This document shows, piece by piece, positions 45,961 through 59,225 of a stretch of 64,000 nt of DNA. Made by a program: the position numbers and the translations under genes. Source of the stretch: Viscum album. Lineage: Eukaryota; Streptophyta; Magnoliopsida; Santalales; Viscaceae. Position 1 is the stretch's first letter; each line of letters begins with the position of its first letter. The notes below the pieces were generated by a model. It worked only from the letters and a program-made list of their open reading frames with translations. It was not told the origin of the DNA and made no database searches. The stretch is taken from NCBI GenBank assembly GCA_963277665.1, contig OY728119.1, positions 312,066,206 to 312,130,205 of the forward strand, given 5' to 3'.

Positions 45961-46972
45961 CCCCTCTATGATGCGAACCTTGAAATGCTATAACAATATT
46001 CTTAAATATAGTTCTACGGTTGGATGAAATACTATGAAGGGACACATAGCATGCAGACCGTTAGGTGCGAGTACTCATAAGCAGATGAGACTTCCTCTCA
46101 TGAAGTTCTCACTTAGTAATCTCCAAGAAAGGAGATCATGAGAACATACCCGCCAGTAGGAATTCCGCATGTTTTGGTGTCATCATATATTTCTATCCGT
46201 GAGCATGTGTAATGATCCTTAAACTTTAATATTATCATTAATACATGTCACGACTCACACACTTTGATTTACTGACAAAAACCATCATGTAGACAGTTGG
46301 CGGGAAGTAGGGTACATTGGGTGTGTCACAAGTGACATGATATTAATGGACAAGTTGAGGAAGAATTTATCCCTTCCATTTATGGAAGTTGATATCTCTA
46401 CCCTTTTTGAAATAGAACCGTCACATGAAATTCCATGGCCATGATGTAACGATGAGTTTATTTTAGGTAGTCAAAGAATGACGTATCAAGTATAAAAATT
46501 GATGACACTATCATGAAACCTACTTGATGAGATACTGAGACAAATGGATTATATTACACAGTGAGTGTTTGTATGTGGATGTCGTTGTTGCGACTTTACG
46601 TTCTTTCTCTTAGGTTCCTTGACCCGTTGCTAGACAGTACTCTTGGACTTTAGGTAAGCCCGCCTAATTCCAACTAGAAAGAATCCTAGAGGGTCACACA
46701 CTAAGTGTTTTTGGTAGTCTCAGTTAAATTCTATTTGAATTTAATTAATGAAATAAATATTATTCTCAAGACTGTGGAATAATTTTATTCAAGTTAAGAT
46801 GATCACATAAATTAAATAAAATATATTTATTTATTTTATTGGACATTTAATAAATATTTATTTACTAATTTGTAAATAAAATATTTATTTAAGAGAATAA
46901 ATTATTTATTTACTTATTCAGGTGTTCAATAAATGGAAGTGGAGTTTGAGCGGATCAAGGCCGATCCGACAG
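45961..46972. other. Unassigned; part may be an LTR fragment
   Basis: The stretch near 46600-46700 (ctagacagta, then cctagagggtcacacactaa) resembles LTR DNA of plant retrotransposons. It is followed by AT-rich sequence (46740-46930) running up to the Athila LTR. No gene recognised. Confidence 0.3.
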
Positions 46973-49692
46973 TGGTCTCACCCAAATTTACCCAAGATTT
47001 AGGGTTAAGCAGTTGCTTGTAGTTTAGCTTGGGTTATCTATTTCTCAGAAACCTAAGAAGTAACCTACGGACACGTACATTTTATGGACTGTTTTTGGAT
47101 ATTAAGTGGCCAACTTTGGGTTGACTTTAGATGGGTATAAATGAACACTAAAAGCCTTAAGTGAATTCAAATTATGAGAAGGGTTGATCCTAGGTTATTA
47201 CAAGGGGTGGATTGGATGCATTCTTTTTTTTAAATATTTCAATTTCTTATATTTGAGATGAGTTCATTTAAGGAGATCAAACAAAATCATCACTTACTAG
47301 TTTAATTCCCACACACCCTAATACTAATCACCTATAAAATTGAAGGATCAAAGTTTTGAGCACTCCAAGGTAAAAGTTCATACCAGCACTTGAAGTGTGT
47401 GACCTTAAATTCAATAAGGATGAAGAGGTTTTAAAGTCATCAAATAAAAATCTCATTTAAAATAATTGATTATCCATTAATGGAGTGAGAAATAACATCC
47501 AATACAGCCCTTTTATACTCCCTTGGATCAACCCATAAGTGGGTTAGCCCTCCATTGATCCTATGGTTTCAATGGAAGTGGGAAGTAGACTCATGAGGGG
47601 GGAATTGGGGAAGTAAAAAAAAACAATGAAATAATGATCACTCCACTGTTGTGTGATAATCTCACAAGGGATGGTGTGAACAAGTTCACACATTGAACCA
47701 ACGGTATCAAAGTGATATTAAGAACAACCGAATAAGAGGAAAAGAAGAACTTTTATTAAGAAACTAATGTGAATTGAACAACTTACATGTGAAAGACAAA
47801 CTTGAGACAACAAAATCGCAGCATAACATTACAATGAAAGAAAGATCAAAATATTATGAACTCCTTCACCAACACTACCTTAAATAAGAATTTTGGGAGC
47901 CTTGGGTTGAGCCTCTAATAGTACAAAGCATCCCACTTGATCATGGTAGGCCTAGGGTGGTGGAAAGTAAGGGAGAGTTGACTTTTTTATCCTTGACTCG
48001 AATGGCCTTCTAGATGGATGAATTAGAGTATTCCATAGAAGAAAAAATTTAAGATCCAGATGTCTCCTAGCGCTCTATAAAATTTCAGCCCAAATGAATT
48101 TGTGGTTGCCGAGATATGATTAAATTGGCGGGCTGTTTTTCTCGGCCGTAGAATCTGGCCCAGAATTTTATCTCTAACTTGGGCTGCCTGAATAACTACA
48201 ATGGAGGCCGAATTAGCACTAATTTCTGAATAATTATACGTTCCTATATATGTCTTATATTATCCCAATAAAGTTGGGCTTCATTGGGATGTTATTTTGG
48301 GCCCAACATTCTCATTAGTGGGTTGACGTCCAATCTGCCTTCTCCAAAATTGTTTGCATGAAATCCCATTTTGGTGGTCTTACAATGTGAATATTCCAAC
48401 ACTCCAAAAGTATGAATTATTCCCAATATATTGAGAAACCTTAAAATTAAAAATAAAAATAAAATCAAGATAATTGGTTACTTTAAATGATGTTAAAAAT
48501 TGTACCATATAATAGTGCATTTTAAGAAGGAATTACAATCATAATGTGAAATGATGTTCAAAGTGTAAAATGAACTAAAACGGTGTTTATGAATAATAAA
48601 GCACATGAATATTATACATATTAGCAATGAATATTATCCTCATTCAGTGGCTAATCCGACCCCCAACTTGATTTTTTCTAGTCCCGAGAAAAATATATCT
48701 CAAAAAATGTGAAATTAAAATTCCTTTTTCTAAGAACATTTTAATAAACAATGATCACCAAAAACTTTTATATCAAACAATTAGGAAACCCATCAAAATA
48801 TTTTAATAAAATATAGTTTCATAAGCAGATCCTAATCCCAAGCCCATTCCTTTGTTCAAATTCATCGCCATATTTCATCCAACATCAATTAAGTGTGATG
48901 ACGTGATGTGCATCGTAATAGACATAGGGGTTCATCTTTATTCAAGAGGGAAATGATGGAAGCGCTAGGTGGAATCACATTTCAATATTAAGATGAGTAT
49001 TTTTTTGTATATATATATTTTTTGTTTTTTTTGCAATTTTTCCATGGTAATTGAAATTGCACTCAATAGAGTCAACCCCTGTAGCAAGACTTTGCTGATG
49101 ACTCCCAGGCTCAAAGACCTTAGGGTACCAAGTGAAGCTCACATACTCAGACATCATCTTGAGTTAACTCAGTCAAAAATAAAGTCAAATTACCATAAAT
49201 AGAGATACAATTACTAACTATGGTACATACAACTATGGAGTCACGATCCCCAAGTGCCGAAAGCCATGCATTAGGTCATTTCATTGCTCTACGCGCACAT
49301 TTATTATTTTTTGAGTACTCATATTAAAACTAAAATGATCACAAAACCTATGATATTTATTTGGAGGACCCCATGAACTCAAACTAATACCCCACAATCC
49401 AAAGGATGTGCATTGTGATCTTTTTTTTTAATTTGGATGGAAATATAAATGATGAAATATCACATTAGACAGCCACACTTTCCAAAATCTATGCTCATGA
49501 AATTATACATGGATTAAAATCGGAATCGTGGAATGCTAAATTATTTGATATTCAGTTTCAAAGTTTTCAATGTGTATTATCATGTTCAAAGTTATGAGAA
49601 TTTTTCCTTCCATTTACACACATTTTTTTCAAACCATTTTTTTCACACAAAAGCAATTTTTTTTATTTCATCAAAAGCAATTTTTTATTTCA
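46973..49692 (-). repeat. Athila copy 1 3' LTR
   Basis: Starts tggtctcaccc and ends tttatttca just before the pyrimidine tract (purines on the sense strand). 2720 bp. The ends are deduced from the PPT and PBS because both flanks of the repeat unit are duplicated. No gene was recognised inside it. Confidence 0.78.
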
Positions 49693-49700
49693 TCTCCCCC
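49693..49700 (-). other. Athila copy 1 polypurine tract
   Basis: The minus strand reads gggggaga directly before the 3' LTR; the equivalent is at 58849-58856 for copy 2. Confidence 0.65.
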
Positions 49701-50008
49701 AACATAAAATAACACTATCCCCAGTGTTTGAAGAAAAGAAAATTTAGAAGGGGTAGAGGTAGGTAAGGGGAGTTCAAAAAGGAAATTGAAAATGAGGATC
49801 ATGGAATGAAGTCACCTGGTGGTTGAAGTTTAAATTCTTACTGCTTCCTTTTAATCCCTCGATCTCCATATCACTCTGAGAATTACCTAGTGGAATAAGG
49901 AAAAAACAAACAAACAAACAAAACAAAACTATATATATATATATTTATATAATAAAGAAAGTAAAATATAAGTATATATACAAAAATTATAGAATAAGGG
50001 AACACTAT

Positions 50009-50077
50009 AAGCCGTAGGTCAGTGGTAAGCATGCGCCCCTGTCTCCCTTTGGTCTCGGGTTCGAGTCCCCACGGCTT
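50009..50077 (+). repeat. tRNA-derived (SINE-like) segment inside the Athila 3' region, copy 1
   Basis: aagccgt and acggctt pair perfectly as a 7-bp outer stem. An A-box-like taggtcagtgg (50015-50025) and a perfect B-box ggttcgagtcc (50058-50068) lie at tRNA spacing. The D and anticodon arms do not fold well, so it is a tRNA-derived SINE head rather than a working tRNA. The Athila sense strand is opposite. Copy 2 carries the same segment at 59157-59225. Confidence 0.6.
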
Positions 50078-50350
50078 CGCCAGTTGTGAAGGGGTTTTCC
50101 CCATGACCTATGATGTGTCCTTTTAATTTTTTTTATTTTAACCTAAAAACACATAAAAATAAATTTAACTAATGATACATTGTCTTCTTTTTAAATTTCT
50201 GGGTAAGATATTACTCAAGGATCACATCACGTGACATGGATGAATATGATGCTCCCCTTTCATACCCATCCATACTCATAATAGAAGAACATGTCAATAG
50301 TAAAAAAATTATAATAATTTTTTTAAATATCAAAAAATGATTCAATAATC

Positions 50351-51667
50351 CTATTTGAAAAATAAAGATGACCATTTGACCTTGAAAATGTGACCACCTG
50401 TGGGATCCTGAATCTCTACTGCCCCATGGGGGTACACATGATGCACTATGAAAGGACCTGACCATATAGACCTTAAATTTTCCAGGTATAAATGCAGTTT
50501 TGAACTATACAAGAGCACACATTTTCCTAGTTCAAGATGTTTGACTTTGATATTCCTGGATTGGTAGGCTTGAACTCTAGCTTTATTGATCCTTGAATTT
50601 TTATAAGCCTCCATCCTTAGTTCCTCAAGTTCATTGAGATCTAATTTCCTTTTTGTTCTGGCCAATGAGAGGTTATAATTTATTGTCTTAATTGCCTAAA
50701 AATCCTTATGCTCAATTTCAACAGGTAAATGGAATGCTTTTCCAAAAACCAACCTATATGGTGACATTCCTAGGATGGTTTTGTATACTGTATGATATGC
50801 CCAAAGTGCATCTAAGAGTTTACCAGACCAATCTTTCCTAGAGGGATTGACATTTTTTTCAAGAATTTGCTTAATCTCCCTATTCGCTAACTCAACTTGA
50901 CCATTGGTTTGAGGATAGTAGGAAGTGGAAACCTTATGAGAAATCCCATACTTAGACATGAGTGAAGAGAATGGTCAGTTGCAGAAATGGGTTCCACGAT
51001 CACTAATGATAGCTCTAGGAATTCCAAATCTAGAAAATATATGCTCTTTCAGAAATCGAATCACAACTTGATGATCGTTAGACTTAGTGGGAATGGCCTC
51101 AACCCATTTTGAGACATAATAAATAGCTAAGAGGATGTAGAGATATCCCCTAGAGTTTGGAAATGGTCCCATGAAATCAATTCCCCAACAATCAAAGACT
51201 TCGACGACTAGAATGGGAGTGAGTGGAATTTGATTCCTTTTTGTGATGGACCCTACTTGTTGAAACTTAGGACAACTTTGAAAAAATGTGTAGGAGTCCC
51301 TTGAGAGGGTGGTCCAGAATAGACCACACTGAAGAACCTTAGCAGAAGTTTTATTAGAGGAAAAGTGACCTCCACATGCCTCACTATGACAGAATTTAAG
51401 GATGGACTCTTGTTCAGATTCTGGGACACACCTCCTAATGACTTGGTCAGGGTAGAACTTATAGAGGTATGGATCATAAAACACATAGTTCCTAACATTA
51501 GAAATGAATTTCCTTCGAGCTTTAGTCCCTAAGAATTTTGGAATGACTCCTGTAACTAAGAAGTTGGCTATGTCGGCATACCAAGGGCAGTCACTCACAG
51601 AGTATAAGTATTCATCAGGGAATGAATCAGACATAGAAAGGTGATTTGAGTTGTCTTTGAATTCCAT
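50351..51667 (-). pseudogene. Athila copy 1 integrase
   Basis: Pieces 50975-51667, 50696-50959 and 50351-50665. The first has the H2C2 zinc region and the core motifs DCWGIDFMGPFPNS (first Asp) and ISDRGTHFCN (second Asp). The second has [10 protein letters not shown] (Glu), so the DDE triad is present in residues. The frame is cut by a stop at 50975-50977 between the second Asp and the Glu, plus further stops. The C-terminal part is truncated by a deletion relative to copy 2, which alters the last residues. Confidence 0.87.
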
Positions 51668-51730
51668 CCTAGAGAGGTGATCATCTACAAAATTTTCAAC
51701 ATCCTTTTTTTCCTTGATTGTGAGGTCAAA

Positions 51731-52854
51731 TTATTGTAAGAGAAGAACCCACCTAATCAGTCTAGCCTTGACATCTTGTTTTTTGAAGAGGTATTTCAGT
51801 GCAGAATGGTCAGTGAACACAGTGATGGGGGATCCTAAGAGGTAGGACCTGGACTTCTCTAAGGAAAACACAATAGCAAGTAACTCCTTTTTAGTGGTGG
51901 TGTAGTTGATTTGGGAATCATTTAATAATTTTCTTTCATAAGCAATGACATAAGGAGTTTTATCATAACGTTTTCCTAACACAGCTCCTACAAAAAAGTC
52001 ATTGGAATCACACATAAGTTCTAAAGGAAGGTTCCAATTTGGAGATTTCATAATGGGAGGAGAGGTGAGAGAGGATTTGAGGGTTGAGAATGAACCCTCA
52101 GAGCTTTCTGTCCAAACAAATGGAGTATCCTTTACTAGGAGAGTACAAAGGGGATGGAATATTGAACTAAATTCCTTGATGAATCTTCTATAGAAACCAG
52201 CATTTCCTAAGAAAGACCTCACTTCCTTAACAGTTCTGGGTGATGGAAGGTGACGAATGATGTCAAACTCTGCTTTATCAACTTCAATCCCCCTACCAGA
52301 GACTATATGGCCAAGGACTAATCCCTATTTAACCATGAAATGACATTTTTCCCAGTTTAGGACCATATTCGTTTCTTTACATCTGGAAAAAACTCTCTCT
52401 ACATTTCTAACAATCCCTTAAATGTATCCCCAAAGACAGATAATTCATCCCTGAAGACCTCAAGAAAATCCCCTACCATGTCTGAGAATATTCCTATCAT
52501 GCACCACTGGATAGTTCCAGGGGAATTACATAATCCGAAGGGCATGAGTTTGAAAGCAAAGGTGCCGAATGGACAGGTGAATGTAGTCTTCCCTTGATCC
52601 TCTAGGGATACCTCAATCTGATTATACCCTGAGTACCCTTCTAAGAAATAATATAACTCATGACCTTCCACTCTCTCAAGGACTTGGTTAATGAATGGTA
52701 AGGGGAAATAGTCCTTCTTAGTGAATGAGTTTAGCTTCCTATAGTCGATGCAGACTCTACAACCACTACTCACCCTAGTTGGAAGAATCTCTCCATCCTT
52801 ATTGGTTATCATAGTGATTCCTGCCTTCTTGGTAACCACTTGGATTGGGCTCAC
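51731..52854 (-). pseudogene. Athila copy 1 reverse transcriptase-RNase H
   Basis: The RT fingers read CRVCIDYRKLNSFTKKDYFP. The first catalytic box reads YYFLEGYSGYNQ (Glu where copy 2 has Asp). Then come MPFGLCNSPGTIQ and VFRDELSVFG, where copy 2 keeps VFMDDFSVFG. Both RT active-site boxes are therefore damaged. 51731-52222 covers the thumb and RNase H (CDSNDFFVGAVLG, then TTTKKELLAIVFSLEK, then FTDHSALKYL). It ends in a stop shared with copy 2. Confidence 0.88.
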
Positions 52855-53774
52855 CTAATCACTCTCAGTTATGGGATAGATGAAACCAACTTTTAAAAAT
52901 TTCAAAAGTTCTTTTCTCCCCACTTCCATGAGATTAGGATTGATTCACCATTGAGGTTGATGACATGGCTTTGAATCAGATTCTAGAAAAATCCTATGAG
53001 TCCTGATTAGTGGGATAATCCCAGGAATATTAGTTAGGGTCCAACCCATGGCTTTCTTATGTTTCCTAAGGACATCTAGAAGCATCCTCTCATGACTGGA
53101 TTCAAGAGAAGAATAAATGATAATAGGATGCATTCTATTTTCTTCTAGAAAGGCATACTTAAGTGCAGAAGGAAGTTATTTCAATTCAAGATTAGGTTGG
53201 TTCAAAATTTCATCAGAATATTCGGACATTGGCTCAAGATCAATTTCTTTTTTAGAGTTTCAGATAGGATTGATTCCCCACACGTAGAAGTTTTAGCTAC
53301 AAGATTGGTTTGATCAGATTTAGGGAATAAATTTTGATTGGTCTCCATGAAAGTGGTTTCCTAAAAGGTTTCACTAATTTTTGGACCTAAGAATTCATCA
53401 CAAGAGCAATTTTAAAATGATTCAATCCAAGGAGATAAACTTCCTTCATGTGAGAAAAGGAAATCAATCTCATCCTGACTTAAACATCCATCAAATATTC
53501 CTTGATGTTCTATGGATTTATTATCAATGCATCCTATCATATTTACTTCATGAATGTCCTCATAATCCCCTATTTGTGAGCTTACATTATAGATGTTCAA
53601 GTCTAGACTCATGTTTCCAAAGGTGATGGTCATGTTCCCATTTTGAACTAGGATAATAGAGTTGATTGTTGCAAGGAAGGGACGACCAAGGATGATTGGG
53701 ATTTGTTCCTTATTTCCTAAGTTTGGATGGTTGTCAAGGACAATGAAGTCATTAGGGTAGATGAAGTTCTCAAC
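52855..53774 (-). pseudogene. Athila copy 1 protease-RT linker region
   Basis: Broken pieces (52945-53133 and 53412-53633) between protease and RT. Shared stops with copy 2 occur at 52855-52857 (TAG) and 53176-53178 (TAA). Confidence 0.7.
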
Positions 53775-54146
53775 CTATACCAGAACGTCCTTTAAAACAC
53801 CCTTTGGAACCCTAATTCTACGATCAGTAAGTTGGAGTGTGACAGATGTGGGTTGGAGCTCTTCTAGGCCTAACTGGTAGTACACAACATAGGGAATGAG
53901 ATTGAGACTATCACCTAGGTCACACAAGGACTTGAAAACTTTGCCCTCTCCTAATTCAACATTTATGTAAGGGCAACCTGGGTCTTTCAACTTAGGAGGA
54001 ATGGTCCCTTGAATGGTGGTACTCACATTAGCATCCAAAAGGACTTGGTTTTTATGTGAAAATTTTCTTTTAAAAGTGCACAGGTCCTTAAGGTACTTTG
54101 AGTAGGCAGGTATGGTTTGGATTACATCGAGAAGGGGAATGTTCAA
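53775..54146 (-). pseudogene. Athila copy 1 aspartic protease
   Basis: The 123-codon piece runs from the end of gag (LDVIQTIPAYSKYLKDLC) into the protease, with FKSLCDLGDSLNLIPYVVYY. The active-site box reads D-L-G-D-S rather than the usual D-L/S-G-A-S. The same substitution is in copy 2. Confidence 0.8.
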
Positions 54147-54559
54147 TTTGACTTGTGAGAAGATTTACCTCAATGTTTCACTCAATTCAGGCTTGCTTTT
54201 CCCCCTCATGCATTGATGAAATGGTGTAGTTTGTGGGGTTGTTTGTTGAAGAGTTGTTTCTTTGACAATGTTATCATGTTTTTCAGTTTGGTCATTTGGT
54301 TCATTTGAATTTTCATCCAATTTTTAATCTTTAGATGGGTTCTGAATTAGTTGTTCAGGTTTCTCAATTTACTTCCCACTTCTTAAAATAGTCACAACCT
54401 TTAGTTGTTCATGTGTTTTTTGAGTACAACTTAACTCTCCCCTTGAATTTGAGGATGGTACCACCTGAGTAGGCATGGATGCCTTTCCAGTTTTGATGGT
54501 TTGAAGTTCTTATTTAAAGAAAGAGACTTCTGAGTTCATTCTTTCCATTTGTTTGCATA

Positions 54560-55958
54560 GTTGTTCTAGTAGGATTTGTAGAACAGTTTGGGTTGGTGCT
54601 TGAGAAGATTGGTTTATCCCAGGGGGATATTTTGAAGGTGGGATGGTTTGTTGAAAATGGACTGGTGGTTGTTGGTATTGGTTAGGTTGGGTTTGGAACT
54701 GGTTATGGGTTTGGTATTTCTGATGGGGGTAAGAATTTTGTCCCTGTGGTTAGCTAGGTTGTTGGTTATCTTTCCAGTGGAAGCCTGGGTGATCATTATA
54801 CCTTGGGTTGAAGTTGTTTTGGTATTAAGGCTTTTGAAAGTTCAAAGCATTTACATCCACTGATGGTCCTTCTAAAATAACATCCTTAATGGATGGAATG
54901 GTTGGGCAGTTGTCTGTCTTATGGCCATGTTTGTCACAAATTGTGCAAACAGGGTCTACAATTTGGATTTTATGGACTTTCCTAAGGTCTATCTCTTCAA
55001 CCTTCCTATAGAGTGCTATGAGTTTAGCCCCAAGGCTTTCCTATTCTATAACTATATGAATTTCAATAGTTCTTTGTGGATTTTCATAATATGGTGAAGT
55101 TCCCCATGTCTGGTTTTGTTCATAAAGGATTTCAAGATACTCATAAGCATCATTTGGGGCTTTATTTTTAAAATTTCCATTACACATCATGTCAATGAAT
55201 TGTTTGTTCCCCAGACCCAACCCTTCATAGAAAATTCTCACTTGTTTAGGAATAGAAAAACCATGACGTGGAACCATATTTAGAGTGTCTTTGAACCCCT
55301 CCCATGTTTCTTATAATTACTCTCCCTCTTTTTCAAAAAATAATTGGATGATCTTTTTAAGTGCAATTGTTTTGTGGGGGGGGGGTATTTTTTTGTAGAA
55401 TTATCTTTGTAGTTGGTCCCAAGAGTTTATGGATTATGGTCTCAAATTGTTTCGACAATTTTTAGCTTGATCCTTTAAATAAAAAATAAATATTCTCATC
55501 TTAGCTGATTCTAGTTGATGTGGGGGGCACATGGTTTCTACAATGTCATTGAACTCCTTAACGTGAAGGTAGGGCATATCGGACTCCATTCCATAGAATG
55601 TGGGAAGATGGTTTAGGACACGGGGTTTAAAGATGTAGTTAGAATCTCCTAGGGAGTTGTGGATAATGAATGAGGGTGAATTGGTCCAGATAGGTGTGAG
55701 GTAGTCATTCATTGTTTGATCAACTGCATTCCCCAATTTTGGTGCTGCCATATTTGGATTTCCATTTTGGTTCCCACCCGGGTTTATGATTTTGTTTCTT
55801 TGAAGACCTTCCATTGAAATGGGATCAAATTTTAACTCATGGGTATTAGGAATATTAGGATCTAATGTAAAGAGTTCCCTTGGTGTACTTGAATTTCTAA
55901 CCCCAGGACTATCCACCCTAACTAGATGGTTTGATTGGTCACGAGTGTAGGCGGACAT
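54560..55958 (-). pseudogene. Athila copy 1 gag
   Basis: Starts at an ATG at 55956-55958 (MSAYTRDQSN), open for 174 codons to 55434. It continues in broken frames (55041-55277: FSIPKQVRIFYEGLGLGNKQ) to a CCHC zinc knuckle at 54906-54947 (C-T-I-C-D-K-H-G-H-K-T-D-N-C), which is intact. A Gln/Asn-rich stretch follows. It would be the capsid-nucleocapsid protein. Confidence 0.82.
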
Positions 55959-56062
55959 GCGCCAAAAGAAAAAAAAAATGAGAAAGGGAAAAGATAAGAG
56001 AATTTGGATGAGAATAAAAGAAATAGGGCAGAATAGAATGGGTGTTTATATGAATTACATGG

Positions 56063-56081
56063 GTCCCCAGAAACGATGCCA
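56063..56081 (-). other. Athila primer binding site
   Basis: The minus strand reads tggcatcgtttctggggac, 5 nt from the LTR edge. It is a variant of the tggcgccgttgccgggga-type site usual in this element group. Confidence 0.65.
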
Positions 56082-56086
56082 AAAGT

Positions 56087-58848
56087 TGGTCTCACCCAAA
56101 TTTATCCAAGATTTAGGGTTAAGCAGTCGCTTGTAGTTTAGCTTGGGTTGTCGATTACTCAGAGACCTAAGAAGTAACCTAAATACATGTACATTCTATG
56201 TAATGTTTTAGGATATTAAGTGGAAAAATTTGGGTTGATTTTAGATGTGTTTAAATGAAAACTAAAAGTCTTAAGTGAATTCAAACTATGATAAGGGTTG
56301 ATCCTAGGTTATTACAAGGGGTGGATTAGATGCATTCTTTTAAAAAAAAATATTTCAATTTCTTATATTTGAGATGGGTTCATTTAAGGAGATCAAACAA
56401 AATCATCACTTACTAGTTTAATGCCCACACAACCTAATACCAATCACCTATAAAATTGAAGGATCAAAGTTTTGAGCACTCCAAGGTAAAGGTTCATATG
56501 ATCACTTGAAGTGTGTGACCTTAAATTCAACAAGGATAAAGAGGTTTTAAAGTCATCAAATAAAAATCTCATTTAAAAGAATTGATTTTCCATTAATGGA
56601 GTGATAAATAACATCCAATACATCCCTTTTATACCCCCTTGGATCAACCCATAAGTGGGTTAGCCCTCCATTGATCCTATGGTTTCAATGGAAGTGGGAA
56701 GTAGACTCATGAGGGGGGAATTGGAGAAGTAAAAAAAACAATGAAATAACGATCACTCCACCGTTGTGTGATAATATCACAAGGTATGGTGTGAAAAAGT
56801 TCACACATTGAACCAACGGTATCAAAGTGATATTAAGAACAAAATAATAATAGTAAAAGAAGAACTCTTATTAAGAAACTAAAGTGAATTGAACAACTTA
56901 CATGTGAAAGACAAACTTGAGACAACAAAATCGCAGTATAACATTACAATGAAAGGAAGCTCAAAATATTATGAACTCCTTCACCACCACTACCTTAAAT
57001 AGGAAATTTGGGAGCCTTGGGTCGAGCCTCTAATATTAAAAAGCATCCCACTTGATCATGGTAGGCCTAGGTTGGTGGAAAGTAAGGGAGAGTTGACTTT
57101 TTTATCCTTGACTCGAAATGGAATCCAGATTGCATGCACCGAACAGACACGCCTATATGGCCTTCTAGATGGCCAAATTAGAGTAGGCCATATAAGAAAA
57201 AAGTGAATATCCAGATGTCTCCTAGCGCTCTGTAAAATTTAATCTGAAATGAATTTGTGGTTGCCGAGATATGATTAAATTGGTGGGATGTTTTTCTGGG
57301 CCGTAGAATCTGGCCCATAATTTTATCTCTAACTTGGGCCACCTGAATAACTACAATGGAGGCATAATTAGCACTTATTTATGAATAATTATACGTTAAT
57401 ATATGTATTCTATTATCCCAAGAAAGTTGGTCTTCATTGGGATGGTATTTTGGGCCCCACATTCTCATCAGTGGGCTGGCGTCCAATCTTCCTTCTCCAA
57501 AATTGTTTGCATGAAATCCCATTTTGGTGGTCTTACAATGTGAATCTTCCAACACTCCAAAAGTATTAATTATTAACAATATAATGAGAAACCTGAAAAT
57601 TAAATATAAAAATAAAATCAATATCATTGGGTACTTTAAATGATGTTAAAAATTGTACCATATAATAGTGCATTTTACGAAGGAATTACAATCATAATGT
57701 GAAATGATGTTCAAAGTGTAAAATGCACTAAAATGGTGTTTATGAATAATAAAGCACATAAATATTATACCTATTAACAATTAATATTAGCCTCATTCAG
57801 TGGATAATCACACTCCTAACTTGTGTTTTTCTAGTCCCGAACAAAATATATCTCAAAAAATGTGAAATTCAAATTCCTTTTTCTAAGAACATTTTAATAA
57901 ACAATGATCACCAAAAACCTTTATATCAAACAAATATTAAACCCATCAAAATATTTTAATAAAATATAGTTTCATAAGTAGATCCTAATACCAAGCCCAT
58001 TCCTTTGTTCAAATTCATCGCCATATTTCATCCAACATCAATTAAGCGTGATGATGTGATGTGCATCACAATAGACATAGTGGTTCATCTTTATTCAAGG
58101 GGGAAATGATGGAAGCGCTAGGTGGAATCACATTTCAATATTAAGATGAGTATTTTTTTTGTATATATATATTTTTTGTTTTTTTTCAATTTTTCCATGG
58201 TAATTGAAATTTCACTCAATAGAGTCAACCCCTGTAGCAAGACTTTACTGATGACTCCCAGGCTCAAAGACCTTAGGGTACCAAGTGAAGCTCACATACT
58301 CGGACATCATCTCAAGTTAACTCAATCAAAAATAAAGTCAAATTACCATAAATAGAGATACAATTACTAACTACGGGACATACAACTATGGAGTCACGAT
58401 CCCCAAGTGCCAAAATCCACGCATTAGGTCATTTCATTGCTCTACGCGCACATTTATTATTTTTTGAGTACTCATATTAAAACTAAAAAGATCAAAAAAC
58501 CTATGCTATTTATTTGGAGGACCCCATGAACTCAAAATAATACCTCACAATCCAAAGGACGTGCATTGTGATCTTTTTTTTTTAATTTGGATGAAAATAT
58601 AAATGATGAAATATCACATTTGACAGCCACACTTTCCAAAATCTATGCTCATGAAATTATACATGGATTAAAATCAGAATCGGGGAATGCTAAATTATTT
58701 GATATTCAGTTTCAAAGTTTTTAATGTGTATTATCATGTTCAAAGTTATGGGAATTTTTCCTTCCATTTACACACATTTTTTTTCAAATCTTTTTTTTTC
58801 ACACAAAAGCAATTTTTTTTATTTCATTGAAAGAAATTTTTTATTTCA
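56087..58848 (-). repeat. Athila middle LTR (5' LTR of copy 1, 3' LTR of copy 2)
   Basis: 2762 bp, same ends as the left LTR; it serves both copies in the tandem arrangement. Confidence 0.78.
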
Positions 58849-59059
58849 TCTCCCCCAACATAAAATAACACTATCCCCAGTGTTTGAAGAAAAGAAAATT
58901 TAGAAGGGGTAGAGTTAGATAAGGGGATTTCAAAAAGGAAATTGAAAATGAGGATCATGGAATGAAGTCACCTGGTGGTTGAAGTTGAAATTCTTGCTGC
59001 TTTTTTTAATCCCTCGATCTCCATGTCACTCTGAGAATTCCCTAGTGGAAAAAGGAAAA

Positions 59060-59099
<40 letters not shown>

Positions 59100-59156
59100 A
59101 TAAATAAAGTAAAATATAAGTATATATACAAAAATTATAGAATAAGGGAACACTAT

Positions 59157-59225
59157 AAGCCATAGGTCAGTGGTAAGCGCATGCCCTTGTCCCCCTTTGG
59201 TCTCGGGTTCGAGTCCCCACGACTT
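59157..59225 (+). repeat. tRNA-derived (SINE-like) segment, Athila copy 2
   Basis: Same segment as 50009-50077. The B-box ggttcgagtcc is intact; the outer stem (aagccat/acgactt) has lost two pairs. Confidence 0.58.

Larger units (their letters stand above)
46973..58848 (-). mobile_element. Athila-like Ty3/gypsy retrotransposon, copy 1
   Basis: On the minus strand: 5' LTR (56087-58848), PBS (56063-56081), gag, protease, RT-RNase H, integrase, PPT, 3' LTR (46973-49692). The integrase C-terminal motif [21 protein letters not shown] and the protease D-L-G-D-S box fit the Athila group. Coding regions hold many stops. No env-like frame is present between integrase and PPT. By eye about 11 of the first ~113 LTR bases differ. 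Confidence 0.87.

Noticed and set aside
46973..49692. Envelope-like gene in Athila
   Set aside because: The space between integrase and polypurine tract is only about 650 bp and holds the tRNA-like segment and AT-rich DNA, with no membrane-protein frame.
50009..50077. A functional tRNA gene
   Set aside because: Outer stem and B-box look right, but the D and anticodon arms do not fold, and the segment sits as a repeat in both Athila copies, so a tRNA-derived SINE is the better call.
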